Of a DNA stretch of 64,000 nt, positions 8,119-17,611 are shown piece after piece. The notes beneath the pieces are model-generated. The model was not told the origin of the DNA. It searched no databases and saw nothing but the letters and a program-made list of their open reading frames with translations. The position numbers were made by a program, and so were the translations under genes. This stretch comes from Pseudomonadota bacterium (GTDB lineage: Bacteria; Myxococcota_A; Polyangia; GCA-2747355), in assembly GCA_016702545.1 (NCBI GenBank), contig JADJDT010000005.1:1-64000 (forward strand), read 5' to 3'. How positions within the stretch are numbered: position 1 is the stretch's first letter; each line of letters starts with the position of its first letter.

Positions 8119-9797
8119 CTACCCCCCGCAGGCGGCAGGCGGCCTCGGGGTGGACGCGGGCGACGAGGGCGAGGAGGTCCGCGGCCTCGCGGCGCAGGGG
8201 GTCGGCGGCCTCGGCGTCGAGGCGGGCGGCGAGCTGTTGGTTGCAGGTCAGCAGGGCGGTGGCGGCGGCAACGAGGAGCGCCGGCTGCCACTCGAGGGCC
8301 GGCTGCTTCAGCTCATCGAGCAGGTCACGCAGCATCGGCTGGGCGAGGTCGGCGGCGTCGTGGGCCAGGCAGAGCTCGGCCAGCGCGAGGCGCACGCGAA
8401 AGCGGTCGGGCTTGAGGCCGCAGGCGTCGAGGCTCTCCTGCAACAGGTGGCAGCCGGCGGCGAGTCCCTGCCGGGCGGCGGCCTCGTTGGCCGCGGCGAG
8501 CTGGCCGTCCAGCCAGGCCTCGGCCTCGTTCGGCGGCGCTGCGGGTGAGGACGGAGCCTCGTCCTCGCCGCTCGAGGCCCCGCTCCCGGGCCTGCTCGCA
8601 GCGAGCTCGAGGCCGAGGATCGGCGCGATACGCTGGCCGAGCCAGGCGGCCTCGTCGCCCTTGAGGTCGGCGAGGCTGCCGAGGGCGAGCGCGGCGGCGG
8701 CGGCGTGGCCGGCGACCAACGCGGCGGCGGCCTCGTGCTCGGGGCCGAGGGCGGCCAGAGCCTGAGCCAGCAGGCCGATGGCGCGGGGGCTGAGCCCGCC
8801 GCCCTCGGCGAGGGTCGCGAGTGGAAGCTCGTAGACGGTCGCCGGCGCGGCCTCGCGCGCGGCCTGCTCCAGCTCCCTCAGCCGGCGCGGGCTCAGCGCC
8901 GGGGCGGCGCGGTCCCCGTCGGGGACGACCCCCAGCATCGAGGCGGTCAGCGCGAGCTGGTAGCCGAGGGCGCGCCGCGGATCCTGACGCAGGTGGTATT
9001 GCGCGAGCAGCGACAAGCCCTCGTGCAGCAGCTCGAAGAGCCCCGCGGCCTGCTCGGCGTCCTCGACGGCGTCCGGGAGCGCGCGGCGCGGGGGCGCCGG
9101 CGCGGGTGCGGCGGCGGGCGGGCGTGGCGGGATCCGCGGGGGCGGTCCCCGGCGCGGGTTCGGGCGCCGGCTCGGGGAAAGGCTCGGGCGTTGGCTCCGG
9201 CGGCGGCGGTTCCGGCGGCGGCGGGGGCGGCGGCGGGGGTGCGGCTTGCTCGATCAAGGTGGCGAACGCGCTCTTGATCGCGCCGGTGGCGGCGCGCATC
9301 TCGCCCAGCTCGCCGTTGATCAGCGCCTCCAGGCGCTCGAAGTCCTCGGCGCACTGGCGCAGGGCGTCGAGGTCGGCGGCACGCGCCTGGGGCAGCGGGT
9401 CGAAGGCGGCCGTCAGGCGCTGCGTCAGCCAGGCGAAGGCGCCGGCGCGGCCGCGCTTGCGGGCGGGCGGCGGAAAGAGCTCCGCCAGGTGCGCCTCGGC
9501 GAGCTGGCGATAGGCGCATACGCCGGCCGCCAGCCCCACCAGGCCCTCGCGCTGTAGCAGTGCGACGCAGAGCCCGCCGAGCACGGCCAGGTCCTTGGTG
9601 CGCTCGCAGAGCAGGCCGTCGGCGCAGCGATAAACGACGGCCCAATCACAGACGCCCCCGTGCAGCGAGCCGATCTTCGCGATCTCGAGGTTGAGCTGCT
9701 CGAAGCGCGCGTCGTCGCGCGCAGCGTCGCCGGCGAAGGCGTCGGGGCGGATCGGCTGGCACCAGCGCGCGGCGCGCTCGAGGATGGCTTGGGTCAT
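8119..9797 (-). CDS. tssA: T6SS cap/baseplate protein TssA, frameshifted
   Basis: TssA (ImpA_N family) primes baseplate and sheath assembly. The N-terminal domain is encoded from 9797 (for example DWAVVYRCADGLLCERTKDL and EGLVGLAAGVCAYRQLAEAHLAELFPPP in two parts). A Pro/Glu/Ala-rich linker follows. Near 9110-9125, in a C/G-rich run, the coding frame changes. The C-terminal VasJ/TssA-like domain continues in another frame through YHLRQDPRRALGYQLALTA and on to LLALVARVHPEAACRL. A second slip is likely in the six-C run at 8122-8127: with one base fewer, translation ends at a TAG at 8119, whereas as written the frame runs about 110 codons into antisense of the Uma2 gene. The two slips in otherwise well-preserved coding sequence suggest indel errors, though true inactivation is possible. 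Confidence 0.75.
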
Positions 9798-9878
9798 GAG
9801 CGCGGCCCGGACGGGGACGCAGACGCGCCGGCGGGAGTCGTCGTTGTCATCATCGCATCAGGCTAACATGATGCCGGT

Positions 9879-10112
9879 ATGCACCGCACTACGGTCAATC
9901 TCGACGAAGGCATCTACCGCCGCGTACGCGCGCTCGCGCAACGGAAGGGTCGATCCTTCGCGCGCACCGTCGAAGACCTGCTGCGCACCGCGCTCGGGAC
10001 CGATGCGGAGCACCGCGCGCCCGAGCTGCCCTTGCACCAGGGGATCGGACCACGCCCCGGCGTCGACCTGAGCGACCGTGACCGCCTCTACGACCTGATG
10101 GATGGCCACTGA
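9879..10112 (+). CDS. VapB-like ribbon-helix-helix antitoxin
   Basis: The 77-residue protein has a ribbon-helix-helix N-terminus (TTVNLDEGIYRRVRALAQRK) typical of DNA-binding antitoxins, then an acidic tail that would wrap the toxin. It directly precedes the PIN-domain toxin, whose GTG start abuts this gene's stop codon. As in other VapBC pairs, the antitoxin, alone or with the toxin, is expected to repress their shared promoter. The pair lies between tssA and tagF on the opposite strand. Confidence 0.8.
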   Translation: MHRTTVNLDEGIYRRVRALAQRKGRSFARTVEDLLRTALGTDAEHRAPELPLHQGIGPRPGVDLSDRDRLYDLMDGH

Positions 10113-10547
10113 GTGTTTGCCATCGACACCAACATCCTCGTCTACGCCCATTTCGAACGCTACCCGCAGCACCGCAAGGCACGGCAGTTCTGCCACGAGC
10201 GGCTCTTTGGCGCTGACGAGTGGTGCCTGGCCTGGCAGGTCTGCTACGAGTACGTACGCATCGCGACGCACCCGGCCGTGCACGACGAGCCGCTGACCTT
10301 CGCGGCGGCACTGGCCGACCTGAGGCCCTATCTCGCGGCTCGCACTTGCCACGTGCTCGCGCATGGCCCCGGTCACCTCCAGACACTCGAGGCGCTGGTG
10401 CGCCAGCTTCCGCAGGCCCGGGGGAACTTCGTGCACGACTGCCACTACGCGGCCCTGCTGCGTGACCACGGCGTGCGCACGATCTACACCGCCGACCAAG
10501 ACTTCCGTCGCTTCGACTTCCTCGAGGTCATCGACCCGACAACCTGA
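10113..10547 (+). CDS. VapC-like PIN-domain ribonuclease toxin
   Basis: The 144-residue PIN-domain protein opens with FAIDTNILVYA, which supplies the first catalytic Asp. The later motifs NFVHDCHYAALLRDHGVRTI and YTADQDFRRF supply the remaining acidic residues of the metal site. PIN toxins cleave RNA, often tRNA or rRNA, when the cognate antitoxin is lost. The start is a GTG directly after the antitoxin TGA, so translation is probably coupled. The gene converges on tagF, with 26 bases between their ends. Confidence 0.85.
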   Translation: MFAIDTNILVYAHFERYPQHRKARQFCHERLFGADEWCLAWQVCYEYVRIATHPAVHDEPLTFAAALADLRPYLAARTCHVLAHGPGHLQTLEALVRQLPQARGNFVHDCHYAALLRDHGVRTIYTADQDFRRFDFLEVIDPTT

Positions 10548-10573
10548 GGTGCGCGCCACGTGCAACGGGCGCG

Positions 10574-11441
10574 TCACCGTAGCAGCACGCGCAGGGGCTG
10601 GCCGGCGAGGACCTGGCGGCCGGGGGGCGCGTGCTCGTCGGCCGGGGCGACGGTGGCCAGATCGCAGACGGAATCGTCCTGCCAGCGCGGGCACCAGAGG
10701 GCCGCCAACGCCTTGGGGCCCAGCTGGTCGAAGTGGAGCAGCAGGGTGCTGTCGCTCCAGAGCGCGAGCGGGACGACCGGAGCCGGGCAGACGCGCTGCA
10801 GGATCGCCAGCCACAACGCGGCGTCGTTGATCGGCGCCGCCCCCAGCGGGCAGCGCGTGCCGTAGCGCACCCGCGCGCGCTGGGCGCCCACGGCACGGCC
10901 GACGCCCTCGAGCAAGGCCAACGCCGCCCGCTGCTGGGGCAGGGCGCCAGCGCCGAAGATCGCGGCCATCGCCAGGGCACCATCGGTGCGGTCGAGGTAG
11001 TGGTCGTGGCGCGCCTGCTGTCAGCGTGTCGGGCGCAAACTGGTCACGGCGGGCGAGCAGGCGCAGGGCGTCGTGAAGGAAGCGGTGATAGGGCAGCACC
11101 GGATGCGCGGCGGCGAGCGGGGCCAGCTCGAGCTCGGCGAAAACAACCAGCGGGAAGGCGCGACCGGCCCGGTCGGCGCTGGGGACGAAGAGCCCGAGCA
11201 GACCGCGCGCGGACCGCGCGGCGCCCTCACCGTGGAAGAGGAAGAACACCGGCGGGGCGCCAGCGTAGAGCGCGGGCCAGGAGCTCGACAGGCGCTCACC
11301 GGCGACGAGCGCGGCCGAGAGCCAGCGGTCGAAGCCGCGCACCAGCTCGCTGCCAGCCTCGACGCGCAGGAAGTCGCCGGCCGTCGGGTGCTTGCCGAAG
11401 AGACCCACGCTCGCGCTGCCTGTGCGATCGGATCGTTGCAT
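10574..11441 (-). CDS. tagF: T6SS-associated protein TagF (ImpM), frameshifted
   Basis: TagF proteins act in post-translational control of T6SS firing. The N-terminal half carries the family signature VGLFGKHPTAGDFLRVE and later PSADRAGRAFPLVVFAE. At about 11020-11030 the frame changes: the sequence reading FAPDTL must continue as QQARHDHYLDRTDGALAMA in a different frame. The C-terminal half then runs to 10574 and includes APINDAALWLAILQRV and LLLHFDQLGPKALAALW. One extra or missing base explains the break. Here it is not in a homopolymer. A GTG nine bases upstream of the chosen ATG (start at 11450) is an alternative start. It follows tssM by about 30 bases and is the last gene of that operon. 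Confidence 0.78.
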
Positions 11442-11475
11442 CACCCTCACCGCGGCGGCCCCGAGGAGGCCCGCA

Positions 11476-14400
11476 TCATCGGCAGTCCAGCGTCAGCAGG
11501 CCAAAGAGCGGATGAGAGCTGCGCGAGGGCCGCACGTCCATCGGGATGCGGATCTTGCCCTGCTGGAAACTCCACTCCGCCGCATACCAGCCGCCCTCAC
11601 GCCGCACCTTGGCGCGCTCCATCAGGTGCGGCAGCGACCAGTCCCCATCGTAGCTGATCTCCTCGCGCAGGCCCGCCCCCCCGCGCACGACGATGCGGCT
11701 GCGCCCGCCCTGGCCGCGCCACTCCAGCGTCCAGAGCTCGGGCGGTCCGTTGCGGTAGGTCATCGCGCGGCCCTCGACCTCGAGCACGATCTCGCTGATC
11801 TGATAGCCCGCGCCGGCGGCGAGGATCGCCGGGCGCGGGCGCACCTCGAAGCGTAGCAGCGGGGTCTCGCTGCCGAAGGGGAAGAGCGCGCGACTGACCT
11901 GCCAGGCGCGGTTGATGAACGCCACCACCGGCGCCGGCACCGTGCCGTCGGCCGGCGCCTCGAAGCGGTCGCCCCGCCGCGGCAGGCGCTCGCGGAGCTG
12001 CGCGTCGTAGTAGCTCCAGACCGTGCCGCGCGGCGCGAAGAACTCGATCACATCCTGCATCAGGGCGTCGCGACTCGATCGCGCGAAGGGATAGCGGCCG
12101 GCGAGACGCTCGCTGAAGCCCGCGCAGAGCTCGTTGCTGAAGGCCCGCCCGGAGCGCCCGGACTGCTCGGCCCGCGCGGTCGTATCGGTCATCTGCAGCG
12201 GCGCGAAGAAGAGATCTTGCACCAGGCGCCGCAGGCCACCGGGCAGCAGCGCCAAGACACCCTTGGTCACGCGCTGCGCCTCTTCGAGCACCCTGGGCAC
12301 CTGCGCGGGCCCGCTGCCGCTCTGCTGCTTGAGCTCGCCCGCCAGCGCCTCGCGCACCGCCTCGAGCTGATCGAGGTACTGCCGGAGCCCCGAGACCTGG
12401 GCGCGACCGTCGGCGCCGTCGCCCGGGATGACCAGCTCGTGCAGCGGCCGGAAGGCCTCGCTGACGGGCGTGTCGGCATCGGCCAGCGCCCTGCCCGCGG
12501 CCTTGTCCAGCCCCAGGCGCGTCGCCGAGCCGAGCGCCCGCCCCGCGCGGCCGCCGAGCAGGCGCGCGGCCCCCCGGAGCGAGCCGGTCGGTGCATCGAC
12601 CAGCGGCAGCTCGGTGTTGTAGACGACCGCGGCGAAGAGGTCGTCGTAGAGTGCCGGCGGATCGGTCAGGCGCTCGAGCAGCAGCAGCGCATCGGCCGCG
12701 GTCGAGGGCTGCTGCACCGAGACCCCGCGCAGGAAGCGCTGCCAGGCCGCGACGTACTGCTCGAAGTAGCGCTGGCGCAGGCGGGCCGTCAGGTCCTTGC
12801 CCTCCTCCTCGCCCAGCACCCAGGGCTCGACCCCACCGCCGACCACGGCACGCTGCGCCAGGCGCGCGCGGATGAAGCGCGACCATCCCTGGCGGGTGTA
12901 GATGCCCGGCACCTCATATTGCGCGCTGATCACCGTCTGGATACGGCCGCGCAACATCTCGCGGATCGTCAGCGGTTGCAGCCGCTGCGCCGCCTGCCCC
13001 ACCATCCTGCGGTACTCCGCGTCGCGCGAGCGGAGCGCCTGCCGCACGTTGCGAATCACGGTCTCGTCGCGGTCGAGCCAGCCAGCGCGGCCCTCGGCCA
13101 GCGCCTTCAGGTAGCGCCGCGCGTTGCTGTCGAGCAGCTCGCCCTCGCTTGCCACGTCGGGGTGCAGGCGCTTGCGCCATTGCTCGAGCAGCACGGGCAC
13201 GGCGGCATCGAGCTCGAGGCGCTTGCGGTCGGTGACCATCAGATAGGCCTTGAGCAGGTCGAAGTCGCGCGGCGTCTCCTTGCTCGCAGCGTCGGCGGCG
13301 CTGGCCACGTCGACCAGCGTGGCCTCGAGCTCGGTCCCCGCCGGCTCGACGAAGGCCCGCCGCAGGCGCTTGAGGAGCACGGCCTGGGCCGGCTCCAACA
13401 GCCGCGTGCCCTGGTAGTAGCCCAGGCGCCAGAGCCAGGGCGGACCGTCCGCGGCGTGGCGGCGCAGCTGGTCGACGCGCTCGCCCAGGCGATCGAGCGC
13501 CCGCAGGCTGTCGCTGACCTGACGCGGATCGTCCGGCGTGATGATGCGCGAGCGCTGCGACAGGTCGACGGTGCCCGAGACGAGCAGGCGGTTGTTGATG
13601 AAGGCGGTGAGGGTGCCGCCGAGGATCGCCAGGCAGGACAGCAGCGCCAGCCCGAGCGCGGCCAGGCGCAGGCGACCGCGCCGCACGAGCCCGGCGGCGG
13701 TCATGCCCGCCAGGTCCTTGTCCGGGAAGATCACGCGCGTGAACACGTCGTGCAGGAAGTAGCTCTTCTTGGTCGTCTCGGCGGCCAGCCCGCCACCGGC
13801 CAGCTCGCGCAGGCCGAGCGCGCGCGTCAGCGCCGTGATCACGCGATCGATCGGGCGCCCCTCCTGCGTGCCGCTGCAGAAGTACACGCCGCGCAGGCGC
13901 GGGGTCTCGTGGTAGGGGTTCGGGCCGAGTAGCTGCGTGACGAAGCTGACGAGCTGTCCACGCGCGGCGCTGAACTGGAGCGGGAACTGGAACACCTCGG
14001 CGCGCTGATGCGAGCGCGCGTGTGGCAAGCGGGCCAGGCCGCGCCGTCGCAGGCGCTCGGCCAGCAGGTCGAGCTCGGCGCTGAAGCTGCCCTCGAGGTC
14101 CTGCATCGCCGTCGGCGGCACGGTGCAGCCGAGCACCTGCGCGCGCGCCGACTTGGTCAGGTCGGCGAAGTACTCGACGAAGCCCGAGAGCAGGTCGCAC
14201 TTGGTGAAGAGCACGTAGATCGGCAGCGCCAGCGCCAGCTCCTGAATCACCTGGTCGATGCGGCTGCGGACCTGAGTTGCCAGCTCCTCCAGCTCGTCGG
14301 GCTTGGCCGTGATCACGTCGGCGATGCTGACGGCGACGATCAGCCCGTTGAGCGGCCGCCGGCGCCGATAGCGCCGCAGCAGCCGCAGAAAGCCGAGCCA

Positions 14401-14958
14401 CTCCTCGAGGTCCTCGTCCTCCGAGGTGTAGCGCCCGGCGGTGTCGAGCAGGATCGCCTGGTCCGAGAACCACCAGTCGCAGTTGCGCGTGCCGCCGACG
14501 CCGCGCACGGCCTTGCGCTCGCCAGGCGTGAAGGGGAAGTTCAAGCCGGAACGCAGCAGCGCCGTGCTCTTACCAGCGGCCGGTGGCCCGATGATCATGT
14601 ACCAGGGCAGCGCGTAGAGGGCCGTGCCGCGGCCTGCGCCACCCAGGCGCGACTCTTTGAGCGCGGCGACGGCGTCGTCGAAGGCCTGGTTCAGCGCGCC
14701 GATCTCGGATTGGCGGTCGGGGCGCGCGCTCTCCTGATGGGCGCGCCCCTGCTCGACGATGGCGCTCTCGAGCCCGCGGGCCGCGCGGCGGCGCTCGACC
14801 AGCCGCCAGATCACATACCCGAGCGGCGGCAGCAGCAGCGCGAAGATGATCACGAGGCGCCACAGCACGCTGGTGATGCCGACCAGCGGCGCGAGCAGCC
14901 AGACGGCCGCGACGACCACGACCAGCACCAGCTCGAGCAGCAGCACGCGCCAGATCAT
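11476..14958 (-). CDS. tssM: T6SS inner-membrane protein TssM (IcmF)
   Basis: The 1160-residue protein is the large inner-membrane scaffold that joins TssL and TssJ in the trans-envelope complex. Two membrane segments lie at about residues 3-23 and 33-52. A cytoplasmic NTPase-like domain follows, with Walker A IGPPAAGKSTALLRSGLNFP near residue 125. A third membrane segment (LAALGLALLSCLAILGGTL) lies near residue 435. The rest is a large periplasmic IcmF domain ending in a beta-rich DUF1215-like tail. Length and layout match the family. Its ATG lies one base after the tssL stop, indicating coupled expression. Confidence 0.95.
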   Translation of the reverse strand: MIWRVLLLELVLVVVVAAVWLLAPLVGITSVLWRLVIIFALLLPPLGYVIWRLVERRRAARGLESAIVEQGRAHQESARPDRQSEIGALNQAFDDAVAALKESRLGGAGRGTALYALPWYMIIGPPAAGKSTALLRSGLNFPFTPGERKAVRGVGGTRNCDWWFSDQAILLDTAGRYTSEDEDLEEWLGFLRLLRRYRRRRPLNGLIVAVSIADVITAKPDELEELATQVRSRIDQVIQELALALPIYVLFTKCDLLSGFVEYFADLTKSARAQVLGCTVPPTAMQDLEGSFSAELDLLAERLRRRGLARLPHARSHQRAEVFQFPLQFSAARGQLVSFVTQLLGPNPYHETPRLRGVYFCSGTQEGRPIDRVITALTRALGLRELAGGGLAAETTKKSYFLHDVFTRVIFPDKDLAGMTAAGLVRRGRLRLAALGLALLSCLAILGGTLTAFINNRLLVSGTVDLSQRSRIITPDDPRQVSDSLRALDRLGERVDQLRRHAADGPPWLWRLGYYQGTRLLEPAQAVLLKRLRRAFVEPAGTELEATLVDVASAADAASKETPRDFDLLKAYLMVTDRKRLELDAAVPVLLEQWRKRLHPDVASEGELLDSNARRYLKALAEGRAGWLDRDETVIRNVRQALRSRDAEYRRMVGQAAQRLQPLTIREMLRGRIQTVISAQYEVPGIYTRQGWSRFIRARLAQRAVVGGGVEPWVLGEEEGKDLTARLRQRYFEQYVAAWQRFLRGVSVQQPSTAADALLLLERLTDPPALYDDLFAAVVYNTELPLVDAPTGSLRGAARLLGGRAGRALGSATRLGLDKAAGRALADADTPVSEAFRPLHELVIPGDGADGRAQVSGLRQYLDQLEAVREALAGELKQQSGSGPAQVPRVLEEAQRVTKGVLALLPGGLRRLVQDLFFAPLQMTDTTARAEQSGRSGRAFSNELCAGFSERLAGRYPFARSSRDALMQDVIEFFAPRGTVWSYYDAQLRERLPRRGDRFEAPADGTVPAPVVAFINRAWQVSRALFPFGSETPLLRFEVRPRPAILAAGAGYQISEIVLEVEGRAMTYRNGPPELWTLEWRGQGGRSRIVVRGGAGLREEISYDGDWSLPHLMERAKVRREGGWYAAEWSFQQGKIRIPMDVRPSRSSHPLFGLLTLDCR

Positions 14959-14959
14959 C

Positions 14960-15637
14960 CTAGCCTCGCGCCATGCGCTCGAGCAGCTCGACGGCGTCCG
15001 AGCTGCTCCAGGTCAGGATCACAAAGAGCACCACAGCCAGCAGCAGGGCCACGCCGACGCCGCCGAGCGCCACCGGCAGCAGCAGACGCTGGCGATCGGC
15101 CATCCCCTCGCGGCTCGCCGGCTCGCCGTGGGGCGACAGTTTCTTGACGCTGCCGCGCACGACCTCGCGGGCCAGGTCCTCGATGAAACGCTCGTGCTCG
15201 GCGGGGCTGCCCATGTGGTACTCGCCGCGATAGCCGAGCGCGAGGCAGAGGTAGTAGACCTGCAGCGCCGGCGAGCCTCGCCGACGCAGCTCGGTCAGGC
15301 GGCTGAAGAAGCGCACGCCCGCGCGCGTCTCGCCGAAGAGCAGCGCCTGCAGCGGGTTCTGGCCCCAGACCAGCTTCCCCGGCCAATTGGAGTACTGGAT
15401 CATCTCGTCGAGGAACGCCGCCATGGCGAAGCGCACGTCCTCGAGGTCCTGCACGGCGACGGCGAGCTCGGGGGCGCGGGTGTTGAGCGACTCGAAGAGC
15501 AGCAGCACGCGGCGGCGAAAGGACTCGACGTCGGGGAACTCGACGTGCCCACCGGCCACCTGCAGGCCGAGCACGAGAAACTCGGTGCAGAGCCCCACCA
15601 GGGCCTCGCTCGGATCGTGCTGCGGCGCCGCGCTCAT
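14960..15637 (-). CDS. tssL: T6SS inner-membrane protein TssL (DotU)
   Basis: The 225-residue DotU/TssL protein has a cytoplasmic helical domain (EFLVLGLQVAGGHVEFPDVE; AMAAFLDEMIQYSNWPGKLV; FFSRLTELRRRGSPALQVYY). A single C-terminal membrane anchor, VALGGVGVALLLAVVLFVIL, starts near residue 188. It has no peptidoglycan-binding extension, so another protein may provide cell-wall anchoring. It contacts TssM in the membrane and TssK in the baseplate. The gene lies 31 bases after tssK and directly before tssM. Confidence 0.93.
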   Translation of the reverse strand: MSAAPQHDPSEALVGLCTEFLVLGLQVAGGHVEFPDVESFRRRVLLLFESLNTRAPELAVAVQDLEDVRFAMAAFLDEMIQYSNWPGKLVWGQNPLQALLFGETRAGVRFFSRLTELRRRGSPALQVYYLCLALGYRGEYHMGSPAEHERFIEDLAREVVRGSVKKLSPHGEPASREGMADRQRLLLPVALGGVGVALLLAVVLFVILTWSSSDAVELLERMARG

Positions 15638-15668
15638 CGCTCTTGCAGCTCCCCTGCCCTAACCCGGC

Positions 15669-16997
15669 TCAGCCGCCGACCGCGATCAGCTCGAGCTGCA
15701 CGCGGTCGGGGCGCACGGGTTGGTAGATCGCCAGCGTGCCCGCCTGGGCCACGGCATCCCAGTAGCGCCCCTGCTTCTCGAGGCGCAGATAGACCATGTG
15801 CGCGCGCACGGGCACGGCCGCGGGCGGCGTGAGATCGATGCGCACGGCGACGCCGGGCAGCGCGGCCTGGACGATGTGCGCGATTTGATCGACCGAGCCG
15901 GCCTTGACGTAGCGGGGCACGTCGTCGCGCAGCGTCTCCTCGGGCACGTCGCCACCGGCCACCAGATAGAGCTGGGCGCGACGGAGGAGCTGCGGATCGT
16001 CGATCGCGGCGACGAAGAGCCCCGGCTGGGTCTGGTCGAGACGAATCACCGTGTAGCGGCTGGCGGCCATCGTGCCGAGCAGCCGCAGCACGCGATCGAG
16101 CAGGGGGATCAGCGTGCCCGCGAGCGCGGCGTGATCGTAGCGCGGCAGATCGAGCGGGTCGCTGCCGCTGTCGAAGGTCGAGAGCTGCCCAGCGAGCGTG
16201 GCGAGGGCCAGATACAGCGCCTCCGGATGCGCCTGGCCGCCGGCGTAGTGCATCAGCGTCGGCAGCGCGCCGTTGACCGTGTGCAGGTACCAGAAGGTCG
16301 CCAGATCGGCCGCCCCGAACTCGACCATCGCTGCCTGGCGACCACCGTACTTGCTCACCAGATCCTTCTGCTTGGCCGCCAGCGCCGACACCAGGCGCTC
16401 CAGGCGCGCCAGCAGCGCCGGCGCCGGCCGCAGCGTCAGGCAGGGCGGGACGTAGCGGTCGCTGACGACCAGGCGGCCGCTCTCGCCGGGCACCAGCTCG
16501 GCGAGCTTGAGCGTGACGAAGTTCTGGCGGTTGTCGTGGCCAAAGAGCAGCTGCACGTTGGGTCGCACGTAGTCGATCTCGGCGTCGGCGGCCGTGCGAT
16601 AGACATCGCCCAGGAGCTGCGCTCCGCTGAGGTAGCGCGTACCCGAGGGCGCCTGCTCGGGGCTGGCGCCACCGACATCCTGGTTCGGCACGGCGAGGAA
16701 GACCTCGACGCCGCGGGCCGCGCGGGCATCGCCCGCCAGCGTGACGGACAGGCCCTTGAGCGGCTGATCGCGGTCAATCTCGATCAGGGCGCCATCGGGC
16801 AGCACGGCTCGAAGGCGGCTCAGCCGAAAGACCCCACGCGCCAGCTCATCGGTGTCGATCTCTAGCTCGCTGACCCCCCAGCCGTGCGCCAACACCATGC
16901 CGAGCCGCGTGTCGATCAGGCGCTCGTGGTAGGCGTCCATCAGCTGCAGGTGCTGGGGCATGATGAACAGCCCCTCTTTCCACATCGGCTTGCGCAT
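15669..16997 (-). CDS. tssK: T6SS baseplate protein TssK
   Basis: The 442-residue protein is the trimeric connector between the baseplate and the TssJLM membrane complex. The N-terminus MWKEGLFIMPQHLQLMDAYH is the family hallmark. Further matches include ADLATFWYLHTVNGALP and the C-terminal receptor domain with LYLVAGGDVPEETLRDDVP. The start was placed at the ATG that overlaps the tssJ stop (TAATG). A longer upstream extension in the same frame would read through tssJ in another frame and is rejected. Confidence 0.94.
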   Translation of the reverse strand: MRKPMWKEGLFIMPQHLQLMDAYHERLIDTRLGMVLAHGWGVSELEIDTDELARGVFRLSRLRAVLPDGALIEIDRDQPLKGLSVTLAGDARAARGVEVFLAVPNQDVGGASPEQAPSGTRYLSGAQLLGDVYRTAADAEIDYVRPNVQLLFGHDNRQNFVTLKLAELVPGESGRLVVSDRYVPPCLTLRPAPALLARLERLVSALAAKQKDLVSKYGGRQAAMVEFGAADLATFWYLHTVNGALPTLMHYAGGQAHPEALYLALATLAGQLSTFDSGSDPLDLPRYDHAALAGTLIPLLDRVLRLLGTMAASRYTVIRLDQTQPGLFVAAIDDPQLLRRAQLYLVAGGDVPEETLRDDVPRYVKAGSVDQIAHIVQAALPGVAVRIDLTPPAAVPVRAHMVYLRLEKQGRYWDAVAQAGTLAIYQPVRPDRVQLELIAVGG

Positions 16998-17611
16998 TAG
17001 GGCTCGCTCGCGGCGGGGACCGCATCCGGCTCGTTGATGGTGAAGCCCTGGAGTTGGGCCTGCACGATCGTGTGCAGCGCGTCCTTGTCGGCACAGCGGC
17101 GGCTCGAGGCCCCAATGTCGACGACGTGCTGCCAGCGGCGGTCGCTGCTCTCGCGGAAGACGGCCACCAGCGCCACATAGGCCGCCTCGCGCTGACCCTT
17201 CAGCGGGAAGATCTGCAGCTTGCCCGGGTAGACGGTGAAGGAGACGCTCTGCAACAGCTCGCGCCCCAGGGCCTCGGCGGCGCGCTGCCAGACGGTCTCG
17301 AAGTCGAGTTGATCGAAGACCTGGCGATCGCGCAAGAGCAGCACGCGCACCTCGACGGGCATCGACTGGCCGTCGGCGTTTGGATTGAGCTGGTCGCCCG
17401 CCTGCAAGAAGATCTCGAGCGGCGGCGGCTCGCACGTTCCGCCGGGACCACCGCCAGCAGCGCCCTGGAGCTTGGCGAGCATCTCGTCGCCGCTCGGTGG
17501 GCTCGGGCGACAGGCCATGCTGGCCGTGAGCAGCGGCAACAGCAGTAGCAGCAGCAGCAGCACGGCCGCGCGCCGGCACTTAGCCGTGGCGAGGTGGCGA
17601 ACAACGTGCAT
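16997..17611 (-). CDS. tssJ: T6SS outer-membrane lipoprotein TssJ
   Basis: A 204-residue predicted lipoprotein. A hydrophobic leader (leucine-rich, near residues 16-33) ends in a lipobox-like TASMAC. The mature part has the TssJ-type beta sandwich features: LEIFLQAGDQLNPNADGQS, VEVRVLLLRDRQVFDQLDF and PGKLQIFPLKGQREAAYVAL. TssJ anchors the periplasmic end of TssM to the outer membrane. The ATG at 17611 overlaps the stop of the preceding VWA/FHA gene (TGATG), and its own stop overlaps the tssK start, so the order is fixed as one operon. Confidence 0.88.
   Translation of the reverse strand: MHVVRHLATAKCRRAAVLLLLLLLLPLLTASMACRPSPPSGDEMLAKLQGAAGGGPGGTCEPPPLEIFLQAGDQLNPNADGQSMPVEVRVLLLRDRQVFDQLDFETVWQRAAEALGRELLQSVSFTVYPGKLQIFPLKGQREAAYVALVAVFRESSDRRWQHVVDIGASSRRCADKDALHTIVQAQLQGFTINEPDAVPAASEP

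Noticed and set aside
12217..13932. Plus-strand 571-codon frame inside tssM
   Set aside because: Shadow of tssM, which matches IcmF over its full length.
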